From NCBI GenBank assembly GCA_045837725.1, contig JBEWZL010000209.1:248001-312000 (forward strand): 64,000 nucleotides of DNA, written 5' to 3'. Each line of letters starts with the position of its first letter. Position 1 is the first letter of the stretch. Under the pieces are notes generated by a model. That model was not told where the DNA came from and made no database searches. It worked only from the letters and a program-made list of their open reading frames with translations. Origin of the DNA: Vermamoeba vermiformis. Its lineage: Eukaryota > Tubulinea > Echinamoebida. This document shows, piece after piece, positions 34,808-45,084 of this stretch. The position numbers and the translations under genes are program-made.

Positions 34808-37646
34808 TATATTTTTCATACTTATCGTCGGTGCTATCTTTTCAGCGTTTGCTCAGCCGATCCCGCGCTCGAGCTGGAGAAAAATCAACCAAGGAGAATT
34901 GGCTATTATTAATGGCTCTTATCCTCGCGTAGCTTCATTTAGTAACGGAGACTACGTAGTAGTTTATACTGTAGCTCCTCCTGCCGGTGGCGGCAAGATC
35001 ACGCAGATCATGGCTAAGATCTTCTTCAAAGACGGTTCAGTGAAAAGAGATGAATTTCAATTGTCAACAACACTAGGTCCTAATCATTCGCCTAATGTCC
35101 TGGTTCTGAAGGGAGACATGTAAGTAGTCACATCCACGTCAATTCACAAAATTGACAAGTAGCTAGAAATAGTTATAGGATAGCAAAATATTAATATCTT
35201 ATCAATTACAGTGCAGTTGCAGTATGGCGATATGATGACGTTGCTACTCCATCTGAACACTTTTACGGTCAACGATTTTTGGCGGATGGGACTTTCCAAA
35301 ACAATGTTTTTTCGCTTTATGACGTAGATACTGCTCTGTCGAGAGAAACGGTGAGTAAACACTCTTACTGTTTAATATTTCTTACAACTGATAGGCCGGT
35401 ATGCTGAGCTTGTTCTCTTGAGTTTGAAATGTTTTGTTTTTTGGGGGGTTAAATTAAAGTATTCGACGAAAGAACAAACAATAGCTTCTATATGTACAAA
35501 GGACTCAATAGTAACTTTCAAATCATCTCTTATTCCGGCTACAAACCATTGACATCCGAAAAACGCGGAACTTTGACGAGAAGTACAAGAGCTACTTATG
35601 GCATTCCTCTATTGCTCGACAGTACGAGGTATGTAATTTTGGTGCAAGCTGAATTGAGTACCAATTCCATAGTTTTGAGTAAGTCCGAAACAAAAAAAAT
35701 TTGGATCGCAGCAAATCCGACTAAAATTTCATTTTCTGTTTGCAGCTCGATTGCAGCAAAGTATAGCCGGCAGTGTTACAGACTCGATCTTCACTAAGTC
35801 AGTTCGACCGACTGTCATGCCCTCTGCTGTCCACATCGGATCCAATTATTTAGTGCTCGCCCACAGCTCAACATTAAACACTACTATTTGTAAGTAATTA
35901 TCGATCATTGCATTTATTAACATCATATTAGATCAATACATGCGTATCGATGATGTACAAGGTCTGATATCGATTGGTCCGCAATTATCGCTCGGTACGT
36001 AAAAAACACAAATGTGACACCTGTCAAAATATTTCCCACGAAGAAATCATACGCGTCAAACTAAATGTTTGCACGAATTGAGTGTCATTTTATACCACAA
36101 AAGTTCAGCTGATTAAGTGTCATTTTACAACAAACTCAGTTGATTAAAACAACAAATTGACACGTGTCATTTGGATCAAGTGTCAAAGTGACACTCGAGC
36201 ACAGCTAACAACCATTTAATTCTCAAGGTGATGTGCCCACTGAAGGCGTACAGATGGCACGACTCGGCAACTCCAGCGACATAGTCATGGTTGCATTCAA
36301 TGCCGACAAGACACAAGTCCTCATGCGTCAGTTGTCACTGTGTGGCAACGGAATAATTGACACGAACGAGCAATGCGATGGATCTGATGACTGCACCAAT
36401 CAATGCACGTGCGTGTATGGAATGGAATTTCGCAACGGCAGATGTGTCGATGGTACGGAATAACTTTTTTCCTGCGCGCAACAGTACCATTAATCTTTGC
36501 GTTAGTGTGCGGCAACGGAATAATTACCATCAACGAAGACTGTGACGGTGGAGCTGGCTGCAATATGACCACGTGCAAATGTGAGCCTGGCTATCAGCCG
36601 TACATTGTCAGTCAAGAATGCAGACGTATTCCTTCAGCTTTTGTTCCGAGTGTCGGGCCGTCATTGGATTGCCTCAATATTATAGACAATAGCTCTATGA
36701 TACTGTACTTTAGCTTTGTCAATAACGATGGATTTGACCTTACTATTCCGTTCGGAGATTTGAACAAGTTCATTCCAACCGACCTCGCGGTAAGTTTCTT
36801 TTTCAAAAGCATAACTTTTTGCTACTCGAATACACTATGTATATACCTTTATTAACTGTTGTATATATTCAGGGTGACAGACCGACGTCCTTTGTAGCAG
36901 GCAATAGTTTGACGTATCCAGTCTCACCATACAACTTGACCGTACCTCGCTCAACAGCCTCCATCGCATGGCTTTTAGGCTCGTACAATTTAACCGTAGA
37001 TTTTTCAGGAAACAAAGCTGAAGCCTTACAATGTCCTAAAGGCAAGTACAGCAACGAATATATCGCTATATTAATATTATTATAGATGCTGGGTTCGTCA
37101 TTACTATAGCTACATTTGACACGCTGAATAAGACTGACGTCCAAACGATTTTAAACAATCTCGCGGCCAGATACAACTTCAGTGCGAGTAGATTAGACGC
37201 TACTTATAGACTCTCTATCGCTGGTAACGATACACAACCGAACACTATTCGATCTCGGTGACAATCTTCGCTCCTACAAGTAAGTAAATTTCCAATAAAA
37301 GCAATGATTCTAATACGAATTCATTCTCTATATTTATTAATGAAATTGGTTGCTTTATAGATTCGTCAGAAAGAAGCGTTCAAGACATCTTGAGCGAGTT
37401 GTTTTCGGATCTAAAGGACGCGAAGCAAGATCTCGATTCAGATCTGACGCAAGGACTCGACGGAAAGAGTCCCTTATTAAATACGTATCACCGAGTCCTA
37501 CTGGCGTTGAAGTGCGTGGTCAAGAACGAGATATTCCGCCAATGGCTGTTGAACCGATTAATCAGCCAGTACAAGTATCCAAGGCGCCAATAATGCCACT
37601 ATTTAACAGCGTAGTCTTGTTGGTAATAACTTTCATCTCATTTTAA
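34800..37646 (+). CDS. Secreted cysteine-rich protein with CGNG (DUF4215-like) repeats
   Basis: Start MRNIFFILIVGAIFSAFAQP at 34800, a strong signal peptide. About nine exons: 34800-35119, 35212-35356, about 35460-35630, about 35748-35892, a short exon near 35933-35995, 36229-36451, about 36508-36789, about 36872-37041, 37085 onward, and C-terminal exons to 37646. The N-terminal half is beta-rich with YPRVASFSNGDYVVVY and AVWRYDDV, propeller-like. Two cysteine repeats follow, CGNGIIDTNEQCDGSDDC and CGNGIITINEDCDGGAGC, the pattern of DUF4215/multicopper-adjacent CGNG repeats. The end (PVQVSKAPIMPLFNSVVLLV) looks like a GPI signal. The frame between 37375 and 37560 changes in a way that needs one more intron, which I cannot fix. 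Fragments of this gene recur downstream. Confidence 0.72.
36000..36228. repeat. TGACAC/GTGTCA cluster intron of the CGNG-repeat gene
   Basis: This intron of about 230 nt has at least eight GTGTCA/TGACAC words, including GACACGTGTC and GTGTCAAAGTGACACTCGAG just before the acceptor. The last part is copied in the array spacers at about 39590 and 43030. Confidence 0.75.
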
Positions 37647-37921
37647 AATTTATATTAGCTCAAATAATGGTCTTACCAACGTAATAGCCGTCCGCCAATG
37701 ACTTCTGTAGTAGTGCTACGCAACGGCAATCGATTTAAGGACCATTTGTGGTGTTAATGTCGCGTTGCGATGAAAAGAAAAGATAACAATTGCGCAACAA
37801 ATGCGCGAGTAATTATCGGTACAAAAACATGTAATTTTAAATTTTTAAAGCACAAATCCAGTTCGAATTTGTTTTTATTTTATCCTTTAGAAACATATTA
37901 CCAAATATCACCGTCAATAAT

Positions 37922-38843
37922 TTACCAAAGCAAAGTAGCAGCAGCGGCAAGAGCAACAACAGAACCGACAGCAACAGAAACAGCGTCGGACCTTCGGACA
38001 GGAGTAGCGGCCTTAGGAGCGGCAACTGGAGCGGCCATGGGAGCAGCCATGGGAATGGCCATGGGAGCAGTCATAGGAGCGGCCATTGGGGCTAAAAATA
38101 GAAATTAGTTTTTTTTTGAAATATGGCAAGCTGGCAACGGATTCGTACCTTGAGGAGTAGGGACGCAAGTAGTTTGAATGCCGTTGTAAAAGCTACCCAC
38201 GATAGCGGTGGTGGTAGCGTTGGTGCAGACGTTGGGGAGAATTGAGGAGAAGATGTTGCAACCAAACCCGGGAACGCAACTTTCGAACGACATATCGCCA
38301 TTGATGCAGGAGATGGTGACGTTCAAGGGGATGAATAGACCTGAGCCGTAGCCCACAACAGGGGTAAGACCGGAAAGAGCTATGAATAATTGGTTAGGAG
38401 ATTCGATCCGATCGACTTATTGTCCCAAACAATTAACTTACTGCCAGCAACGTCATATCCATTATTTGCGAAATCGCAACCTTGAGCACTGGTTCCCTTA
38501 AATGATTGGAAGCCTGAGGGGATGGCAGTAGTGGGATCACCAACACTGGCGGTGCACTCCAACACCTTGTACCAAGGACCATCAGTGGAGAGAGGAGAAC
38601 AAACATTGGTACCAGCGACTTCTTCGGTAGAACGCTTGGTAACACCGCAAACCTGATTACTCTGCAATACGTAACGGATTAGATTTGGTACCAGCGAATC
38701 TACTTCGCAGATTTACTTACAGCGTAATAACCAATAGCAGCACCGCAAGAGTTATCAGCGTAGGTAATAGTGGCAACGGCAGCTTCGGAGACTGCGACGA
38801 AGGCAACAGCGATCAACGCAACGGCAAACAATTTAGCGAACAT
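37922..38843 (-). CDS. Small GPI-anchored Cys-containing surface protein, copy A
   Basis: Four exons from MFAKLFAVALIAVAFVAVSE at 38843. The signal peptide is followed by a mature domain with paired cysteines (NSCGAAIGYY; QVCGVTKRSTEEV; LECTASVGDPTTAIPSGFQS; GCDF; ISCINGDMSFESCVPGFGC; NVCTNAT; TTCVPTPQG). Next is a linker of APM/AAP triplets, then ATPVRRSDAVSVAVGSVVAL and a hydrophobic end LLW, typical of a GPI signal. It lies tail to tail with the CGNG-repeat gene. The first of four tandem copies, all with the same intron positions. I do not know the family name; cell-surface location is inferred. Confidence 0.85.
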
Positions 38844-38939
38844 TTTCCAAGTTGTGGTGTTGCGTTCAGTGCGCACGATGAAAATAAAACGAAATCAACC
38901 GAAAAAATTCTATACCACCGAAAAAAAATTTTCGGTCCG

Positions 38940-39165
38940 TTGTACGCCTGATTTTGCACGTGTGTCATTTTAGATTTTGTTCTTTCTTTCTAGTTAGCCG
39001 CTAGTAAGAGTACACTACATTCATCGTAATGCTTGACACCTAGAGCCAGGCTAACAGCATTTCCGAAGGCTCAGTTCCAAATTTTAAATTTAATCCGAAT
39101 CCAATTTTAGTCCTGGTGTAATGCTTGAAAATTAATACATGCTTTTTATCGCTTGTGGAACGACC
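38940..39165 (-). promoter_or_regulatory. Conserved 5' region of copy A
   Basis: About 220 bp upstream of copy A is nearly repeated upstream of copy B (about 40840-41040) and copy C (about 42345-42545). It includes a GTGTCATT word, TTCTTTCTTTCT, the block AGAGCCAGGCTAACAGCAT and CCAATTTTAGTC. It is not found before copy D, so it is either promoter or simply co-duplicated DNA. Confidence 0.55.
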
Positions 39166-39479
39166 AATCCCTTTCGGGACGTTTCTTAAATTTAATCGAC
39201 AAAAAAAAATTTGATCCCGAATCGAGAGGAGATCGTCAGAAATGCGCATTCAAGAGGCAGCACTCAGTTTCGGGCATATATATGTCAGTATAATAATATT
39301 TTCAGCAGTATTGTAATATCATCGTTTGATTTCGGTGCGTTGCCCAGACCCTGTGACTTGAACAGTTTGTGCCTGGTCGGCTACTCGATGCCATTGTCCT
39401 TCGTCTGGAACCCTCTTCCAAACGACGAGGACGTGTTCGTGTGCGCGAGTCCTGCGAGGGCCCAGAAACTTTTGACGAT

Positions 39480-39740
39480 AATTAACGTAGGGTAGAGAAT
39501 CAACTAATTACATTTACTAACATCATATTAGATCAATACATGCTTGACATCTTGATGTCATTTACAGCAAACGCTCAGTTGACTAAAACAACAAATTGAC
39601 ACGCGTCATTTGGATCAAGTGTCAAAGTGACACTCGAGCACAGCTAACGGCGATTTAATTCTCAAGGTGATATGCAAATGTGAGCCTGGCTATCAGCCGT
39701 ACATTGTAAGACAAGAATGCAGACGTACACTATCTTTATT
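39480..39740 (+). pseudogene. Broken fragment of the CGNG-repeat gene, spacer A/B
   Basis: It carries the start of the intron-flanked exon (TTAGATCAATACATGC), the TGACAC cluster, the acceptor region ending CTCAAGGTGAT, and then directly KCEPGYQPYIVRQECRRT from a later exon. Exons between were lost. No start, no signal peptide. Confidence 0.75.
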
Positions 39741-39783
39741 TTACTACTCTCGAAACAAATTAACGAATAGCACTGTCAATAAT

Positions 39784-40702
39784 TTACCAAAGCAAGGTAG
39801 CAGCAGCGGCAAGAGCAACAACAGAACCGACAGCAACGGAAACAGCGTCGGACCTTCGGACTGGAGTAGCGGCCTTAGGAGCGGCAACTGGAGCGGCCAT
39901 AGGAGCGGCAATAGGAGCAGCCATGGGAGTGGCCATGGGAGCAGTCATAGGAGCGGTCATTGGGGCTAAAAATAGAAATTAGTTTTTTGATAACTGGCAA
40001 CGGATTCGTACCTTGAGGAGTAGGGACGCAAGTAGTTTGAATACCGTTGTAAAAGGTACCCGCGATAGCGGTGGAGGTAGCGTTGGTGCAGACGTTGGGG
40101 AGAATTGAGGAGAAGATGTTGCAACCAAACCCGGGAACGCAACTTTCGAACGACATATCGCCATTGGTGCAGGAGATGGTGACGTTAATGGGGATGGTGA
40201 GGCCTGCGCCGTAGCCCACAACAATGGTAAGACCGGAAAGAGCTATGAATAATTGGTTAGGAGATTCGATCCGATCGACTTATTGTCTCAAACAATTTAC
40301 TTACTGCCAGCAACGTCATATAAATTATTTGCGAAATCGCAACCTTGAGCACTGGTTCCCTTAAATGATTGGAAGCCTGAGGGGATGGCAGTAGTGGGAT
40401 CACCAACACTGTTGGTGCACTCCGGCACCATGAACCAAGGACCGTCAACGGAGAGAGGAGAACAACTGGCACCAGCGACTTCTTCAGTAGAACGCTTACC
40501 AATACTGCAAGCCTGGTTACTCTGCAATGGGTAACGGATTAGATTTAGACCAACGAATCCACTTCTCGTATTTACTTACAGCGTAATAACCAATAGGAGT
40601 GCTGCAACTGCTATCACTGTAGGTAATAGTTGCAACAGCAGCTTCGGACACAGCGACGAAGGCAATGGCGATCAACGCAACGGCAAACAATTTAGCGAAC
40701 AT
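39784..40702 (-). CDS. Small GPI-anchored Cys-containing surface protein, copy B
   Basis: Same four-exon structure as copy A and very close to it. The signal peptide MFAKLFAVALIAIAFVAVSE is followed by SDSSCSTPIGYYA, NQACSIGKRSTEEV, PECTNSVGDPTTA, ISCTNGDMSFESCVPGFGC and TTCVPTPQG, then the GPI tail. The linker has more APM/AAP-type triplets than copies C and D. Introns are similarly placed and contain the shared GATTCGATCCGATCGACTTA word. Copies A and B are the closest pair, implying the most recent duplication or gene conversion. Confidence 0.85.
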
Positions 40703-40839
40703 TTTCCAAGTTGTGGTGTTACGTTCAGTGCGCACGATGAAAGTGAAATGAAATCAACCGAAAAAAAATATGCATACCCCCGAAAAAAAATTTCGCTCCG
40801 TTGTACCGTGCATCCATAAATAGAAAGTTTGTGGTGTGA

Positions 40840-41040
40840 TTTTGCACGCGTGTCATTATTGTAGATTTTGTTCTTTCTTTCTCGTTAGCCGCTATTAGAG
40901 TATTCTAAATTCATCGCAATGTTTGACACCTAGAGCCAAGGCTAACAGCATTTCTGAAGGCTCAATTCCAAATTTTAAATTTAGTCCGATCCAATTTTAG
41001 TCCTGGTGTGTAATGCTTGAAAATTAATATACGTTTAGTA
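40840..41040 (-). promoter_or_regulatory. Conserved 5' region of copy B
   Basis: Near-duplicate of the region before copy A, with the same TTCTTTCTTTCT, AGAGCCAAGGCTAACAGCAT and TTTTAGTCCTGGTGT blocks. Confidence 0.5.
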
Positions 41041-41044
41041 CCAC

Positions 41045-41310
41045 TTGTATAGACGATCAACTAATTACATGTATTAATATCGAGTTAGATCAATACATGC
41101 TTATCGATGATGTACAAGGTCTTTTATCGATCGGTCCACAACTATCGCTCGGTACGTAAAAAACACAAATGTGACACCTGTCAAAATATTTCCAACAAAG
41201 AATGTATATGCGTCAAAATTAATGTTTGCACGAATTGAGTGTCATTTTATTCCACAAATATCAAGTTGATTAAAAATCAAACCCAGATCGAATTTGTTTT
41301 TTACTACTCT
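41045..41310 (+). pseudogene. Broken fragment of the CGNG-repeat gene, spacer B/C
   Basis: It retains one short exon reading DQYMLIDDVQGLLSIGPQL, with its GTACGTAAAAAACACA donor and the first part of the TGACAC-rich intron, then runs into the 3' flank of copy C. All other exons are absent. Confidence 0.75.
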
Positions 41311-41343
41311 CGAAACAAATTACCAAATATCACTGTCAATAAT

Positions 41344-42230
41344 TTACCAAAGCAAAGTAGCAGCAGCGGCAAGAGCAACAACAGAGCCGACAGCAACGGA
41401 AACAGCGTCGGACCTTCGGACAGGAGTAGCGGCCTTAGGAGCGGCAACTGGAGCTACAGCCATGGGAGCAGTCATTGGGGCTAAAAATAGAAATTAGTTT
41501 TTTTGATAACTGGCAACGGATTCGTACCTTGAGGAGGAGCCACACAAGTAGTTTGAATGCCGTTGTAAAAGAGACCTGCGACAGTGGTGGTAGCGTTGGT
41601 GCAGACGTTGGGGAGAATTGAGGAGAAGGCGGTGCAACCAACTGTGGGAGCGCAAGTTTCAAAAGACATATCGCCATTGGTGCAGGAGATGGTGACGTTA
41701 ACGGGAATGAAGCTTTGTGCTACGGCGGCGTAGACCAGAACGGGGGTAAGACCGGAAAGAGCTATGAATTAATTCGTTAGGAGATCGGATCGACTAATTG
41801 TCCTTAACAATTAACTTACTGCCAGTAACTTCATAAGTTGTGAAGTCGCAACCTTCAGCAGTGCTAACCTTCAATGATTGGAACTCAGAGGGGATGGCAG
41901 TATTAGGATCACCAACACTGTTGGTGCACTCCGAAGTCTTGACCCAAGGACCGTCAGCGGAGAGAGGAGTACAAGCAGGAACAGGGGTACCAGCGACCTC
42001 TTCAGTAGAACGCTTCTTGAGAGGAATAGGATTGCAAGCCTGGTTACTCTGCAATGGGTAACGGATTAGCTTTGGTACCAACGAATCTACTTCCCATATT
42101 TACTTACAGCGTAATAACCAACAGGTACCCCGCAATTGTTATCAGCGTAGGTAATAGTGGCAACAGTAGCTTCGGACACAGCGACGAAGGCAACAGCGAT
42201 CAACGCAACGGCAAACAATTTAGCGAACAT
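41344..42230 (-). CDS. Small GPI-anchored Cys-containing surface protein, copy C
   Basis: Same four exons and signal peptide as copies A and B. Differences: KRSTEEVAGTPVPACTPLSA is extended, the cysteine core reads ISCTNGDMSFETCAPTVGC, and the triplet linker is cut to roughly APMTAPMAVAPVAAPK. The cysteines are kept, so it is likely functional. Confidence 0.83.
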
Positions 42231-42344
42231 TTTCCAAGTTGTGGTGTTACGTTCAGTGCGCACGATGAAAATGAAATGAAATCAACCCGAAAAAATTTTT
42301 TTCGCAGTTGTACGGTGGTGCGTCCAAAAATAGAAAGTTTGTGG

Positions 42345-42545
42345 TGTGATTTTGCACGCGTGTCATTATTTTAGATTTTGTTCTTTCTTTCTTGTTAGTA
42401 GCTAGTAAGAGTACACTAAATTCATCGTAATGCTTGACACCAAGAGCCAGGCTAACAGCATTTCTGAAGGCTCAGTTCCAATTATTAAATTTAATCCGAA
42501 TCCAATTTTAGTCTGGTGTGTAATGCTTGAAAATTAATATACGTG
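42345..42545 (-). promoter_or_regulatory. Conserved 5' region of copy C
   Basis: Third near-copy of the block seen before copies A and B, with GTGTCATT, TTCTTTCTTTCT, AGAGCCAGGCTAACAGCAT and CCAATTTTAGTC. Confidence 0.5.
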
Positions 42546-42849
42546 CTAATTACCGCTTGTATAGACGATCAATCCCTTTCGGGAGGGGAGACCGTGACAA
42601 AACTATGATAATTCGGCTCACTTCGCGAACAACTGCCTTACACGCCATTCATTTGTAAATTTTCTTGCAGCAAAATACTAACAATTATGGAGTTATTACA
42701 AGGCACCAATTGATCTATTTAGCTAAACTATCGACAATTTTTTTTTTTGATCAAATCCGAATCTGGTGGTAGATCGCGAGAAATGCGCAATTAAGTGGCA
42801 GTTTCGGGCATATATATGTAAGTATAATAATGTTTTCAGTATCATTGTA

Positions 42850-43500
42850 ATATTATCGTTCAACTTCGGTGCGACGCTTTGTTCGCGCCCAGAACAAATT
42901 TTTTGATGATAATTAACGTGTGATAGACGATCAACTCATTACATTTATTAACATCATATTAGATCAATACATGCTTGACATCTTGGTGTCATTTTATTCC
43001 ACAAACATCAAGTTGATTCAACACCAAATTGACACGTGTCATTTGGATCAAGTGTCAAAGTGACACTCGAGTACAGCTAATGGCGATTTAATTCTCAAGG
43101 TGATGTGCCCACAGAAGATGTACAGATGACACAACTTGGCAACTCCAGCGACATAGTCATGGTGGCATTCAATGCCGACAAGACACAAGTACTCATGCGT
43201 CAGTTGTCTCTGTGCGGCAACGGAATAATTGACATGAACGAGCAATGCGATGGATCTGATGACTGCACCAATCAATGCACATGCGTGTATGGAATGGAAT
43301 TTCGCAATGGCAAGTGTGTCGATGGTACGAAAAAAAAACCTTTCAAGGTCCGCTAATCTTTGCGTTAGTGTGCGGCAACGGAATAATTACCATCAACGAA
43401 GACTGTGATGGCGGGACTGGTTGCAATATGACCACGTGCAAATGTGAGCCTGGCTATCAGCCGTACTTTGTGTCAGACAAGAATGCAGACGTATACTATC
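42850..43500 (+). pseudogene. Largest broken fragment of the CGNG-repeat gene, spacer C/D
   Basis: It contains the TGACAC cluster (about 42970-43080), then the whole exon GDVPTEDVQMTQLGNSSDIV ... CGNGIIDMNEQCDGSDDC, and the following exon CGNGIITINEDCDGGTGC with CKCEPGYQPYFV. Residue identity to 36230-36610 is very high. There is no upstream signal-peptide exon, so it is a remnant unless spliced in an unusual way. Confidence 0.78.
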
Positions 43501-43549
43501 TTTATTTTACTACTCTCGAAACAAATTAACGAATATCACTGTCAATAAT

Positions 43550-44434
43550 TTACCAAAGCAAAGTTGCAGCAGCGGCAAGAGCAACAACAGAACCGACAGC
43601 AACGGAAACAGCGTCGGACCTTCGGACAGGAGTAGCGGCCTTAGGAGCGGCAACTGGAGCAGTCATAGGAGTGGCCATTGGGGCTAAAAATAGAAATTAG
43701 TTTTCATGATAACCAGCAAAAAAATCTGGCGAGCTGGCACCGGATTCGTACCTTGAGGAGTCGCGCCACAAGAAGTTTGAATGCCGTTGAAAAAGGCACC
43801 CATGTTAGGGGAGGTAGCGTTGGTGCAGACGTTGGGGAGAACAGAGGAGAAGGTAGTGCAAGCCAACCTGGGAAAGCAACTTTCGAACGACATAACGCTA
43901 TTGATGCAGGAGATGGTGACGTTAATGAGGAATGCAGAGTTGAGCACAACAGGGTTAAGACCGGAAAGAGCTGTGAATAATTGGTTAGGAGATTCGATCC
44001 GAACGACTTATTGTCCCAAACAATTTACTTACTGCCAATAACTTCATAATCTGTGAAGTTGCAACCTTCAGTGCTACTAATCTTCAATGATTGGAAGCCT
44101 GAGGGGATGGCAGTAGTGGGATCACCAACACTGTTGGCGCACTCCACCTCCTGGTACCAAGGACCGTCAGCGGAGACAGCAGTACAAACAGGAGCAGTGG
44201 TACCAACGACCTCTTCAGTAGAACGCTTGACAACATTGCAAGGCTGGTTATTCTGCAATAGGTAACGGATTAGATTTGGTACCAACGAATCTACTTCGCA
44301 GATTTACTTACAAAGTAATAGCCTACAGCAGTGTTGCAATTGCTATCACTGTAGGTAATAACGGCAACAGCAGCTTCGGACACAGCGACGAAGGCAACGG
44401 CGATCAACGCAACGGCAAACAATTTAGCGAACAT
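43550..44434 (-). CDS. Small GPI-anchored Cys-containing surface protein, copy D
   Basis: Same exon plan; signal peptide MFAKLFAVALIAVAFVAVSE. It is the most diverged copy (QPCNVVKRSTEEVVGTTAP, ISCINSVMSFESCFPRLAC, TSCGATPQG), with a short linker (APMATPMTAPVAAPK). Its 5' flank is unrelated to that of copies A-C, so its expression may differ. It may be the outer, oldest unit. Confidence 0.83.
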
Positions 44435-44644
44435 TTTCCAAGTTGTGGTGTTACGTTCAGCAGTAAGATGAAAATAAAACGAAATCAACCGAAAAAAAAG
44501 CAGCAGTTGGCCATAAATTAAACTAGAATTGTGGCAAAGTTTAAGGCGAGATTACTTTGTGATTAACCAGCAAAAACGCTTTGCCAAAGCATTTCTCATA
44601 ATACGTATTATTATAAAACGAATTGTATCTGACTAGGGTCGTGG
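44435..44644. other. 5' flank of copy D, no gene seen
   Basis: AT-rich, with no supported exon. It lacks the promoter block shared by copies A-C. Confidence 0.4.
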
Positions 44645-45002
44645 TTAAATAATTTTGCCGCCTGATTTGACCCAAAAAAATTTAGCGCCGAACGGACGTT
44701 CAACAGCTGGGTTAACCAGGACAACGATCGCAGCAGTGCCTGTTGAAGATAAGCTAGGGATAGCGTTATACGGCATTACTACGGCCCATTTCCCGACTTG
44801 TTGCTAAAACGTATTTTGAATAATTCGTTTATGTACCTTATTTACAGCGATCTGTTATGGATTGCATCGGGTAATCACTCTGGCTTAATACTGAAGGAGC
44901 CACTTGTCTGTACAGCCATATAATACTCTGATCAGGGAGGGGACACGACTGCTCGTAACGGATAAAAGGTACATCCGGCCGCCGGATATTGCTCCATAGC
45001 GC
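44645..45002 (-). CDS. Possible coding exons of an unrecognised gene
   Basis: Two open stretches join with a GTAAAT...CAAG intron. The first is about 45002-44850 (LWSNIRRPDVPFIRYEQSC, IIWLYRQVAPSVLSQSDYP), the second about 44800-44645 (FGKWAVVMPYNAIPSLSSTG, IVVLVNPAVERPFGAKFFWV), ending in a stop. Composition is protein-like. No start codon was found upstream before the BRPF/JADE gene ends at 45085, so it may be a gene remnant, or a gene whose first exon lies in the overlap. No family recognised. Confidence 0.35.
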
Positions 45003-45084
45003 TACGTTTCAATATTCTTATCAGCTAGCAATTACCTTCGCAATTTTTGTTTCTAAGGAAGGAATTAGTAAGAATGAATCGCTT

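Noticed and set aside
39211-39495. Open frame with CDLNSLCLVGYSMPL in spacer A/B as a real gene
   Set aside because: Part of an insert absent from the matching spacer at about 42.85 kb; no start or signal peptide context; not enough support.
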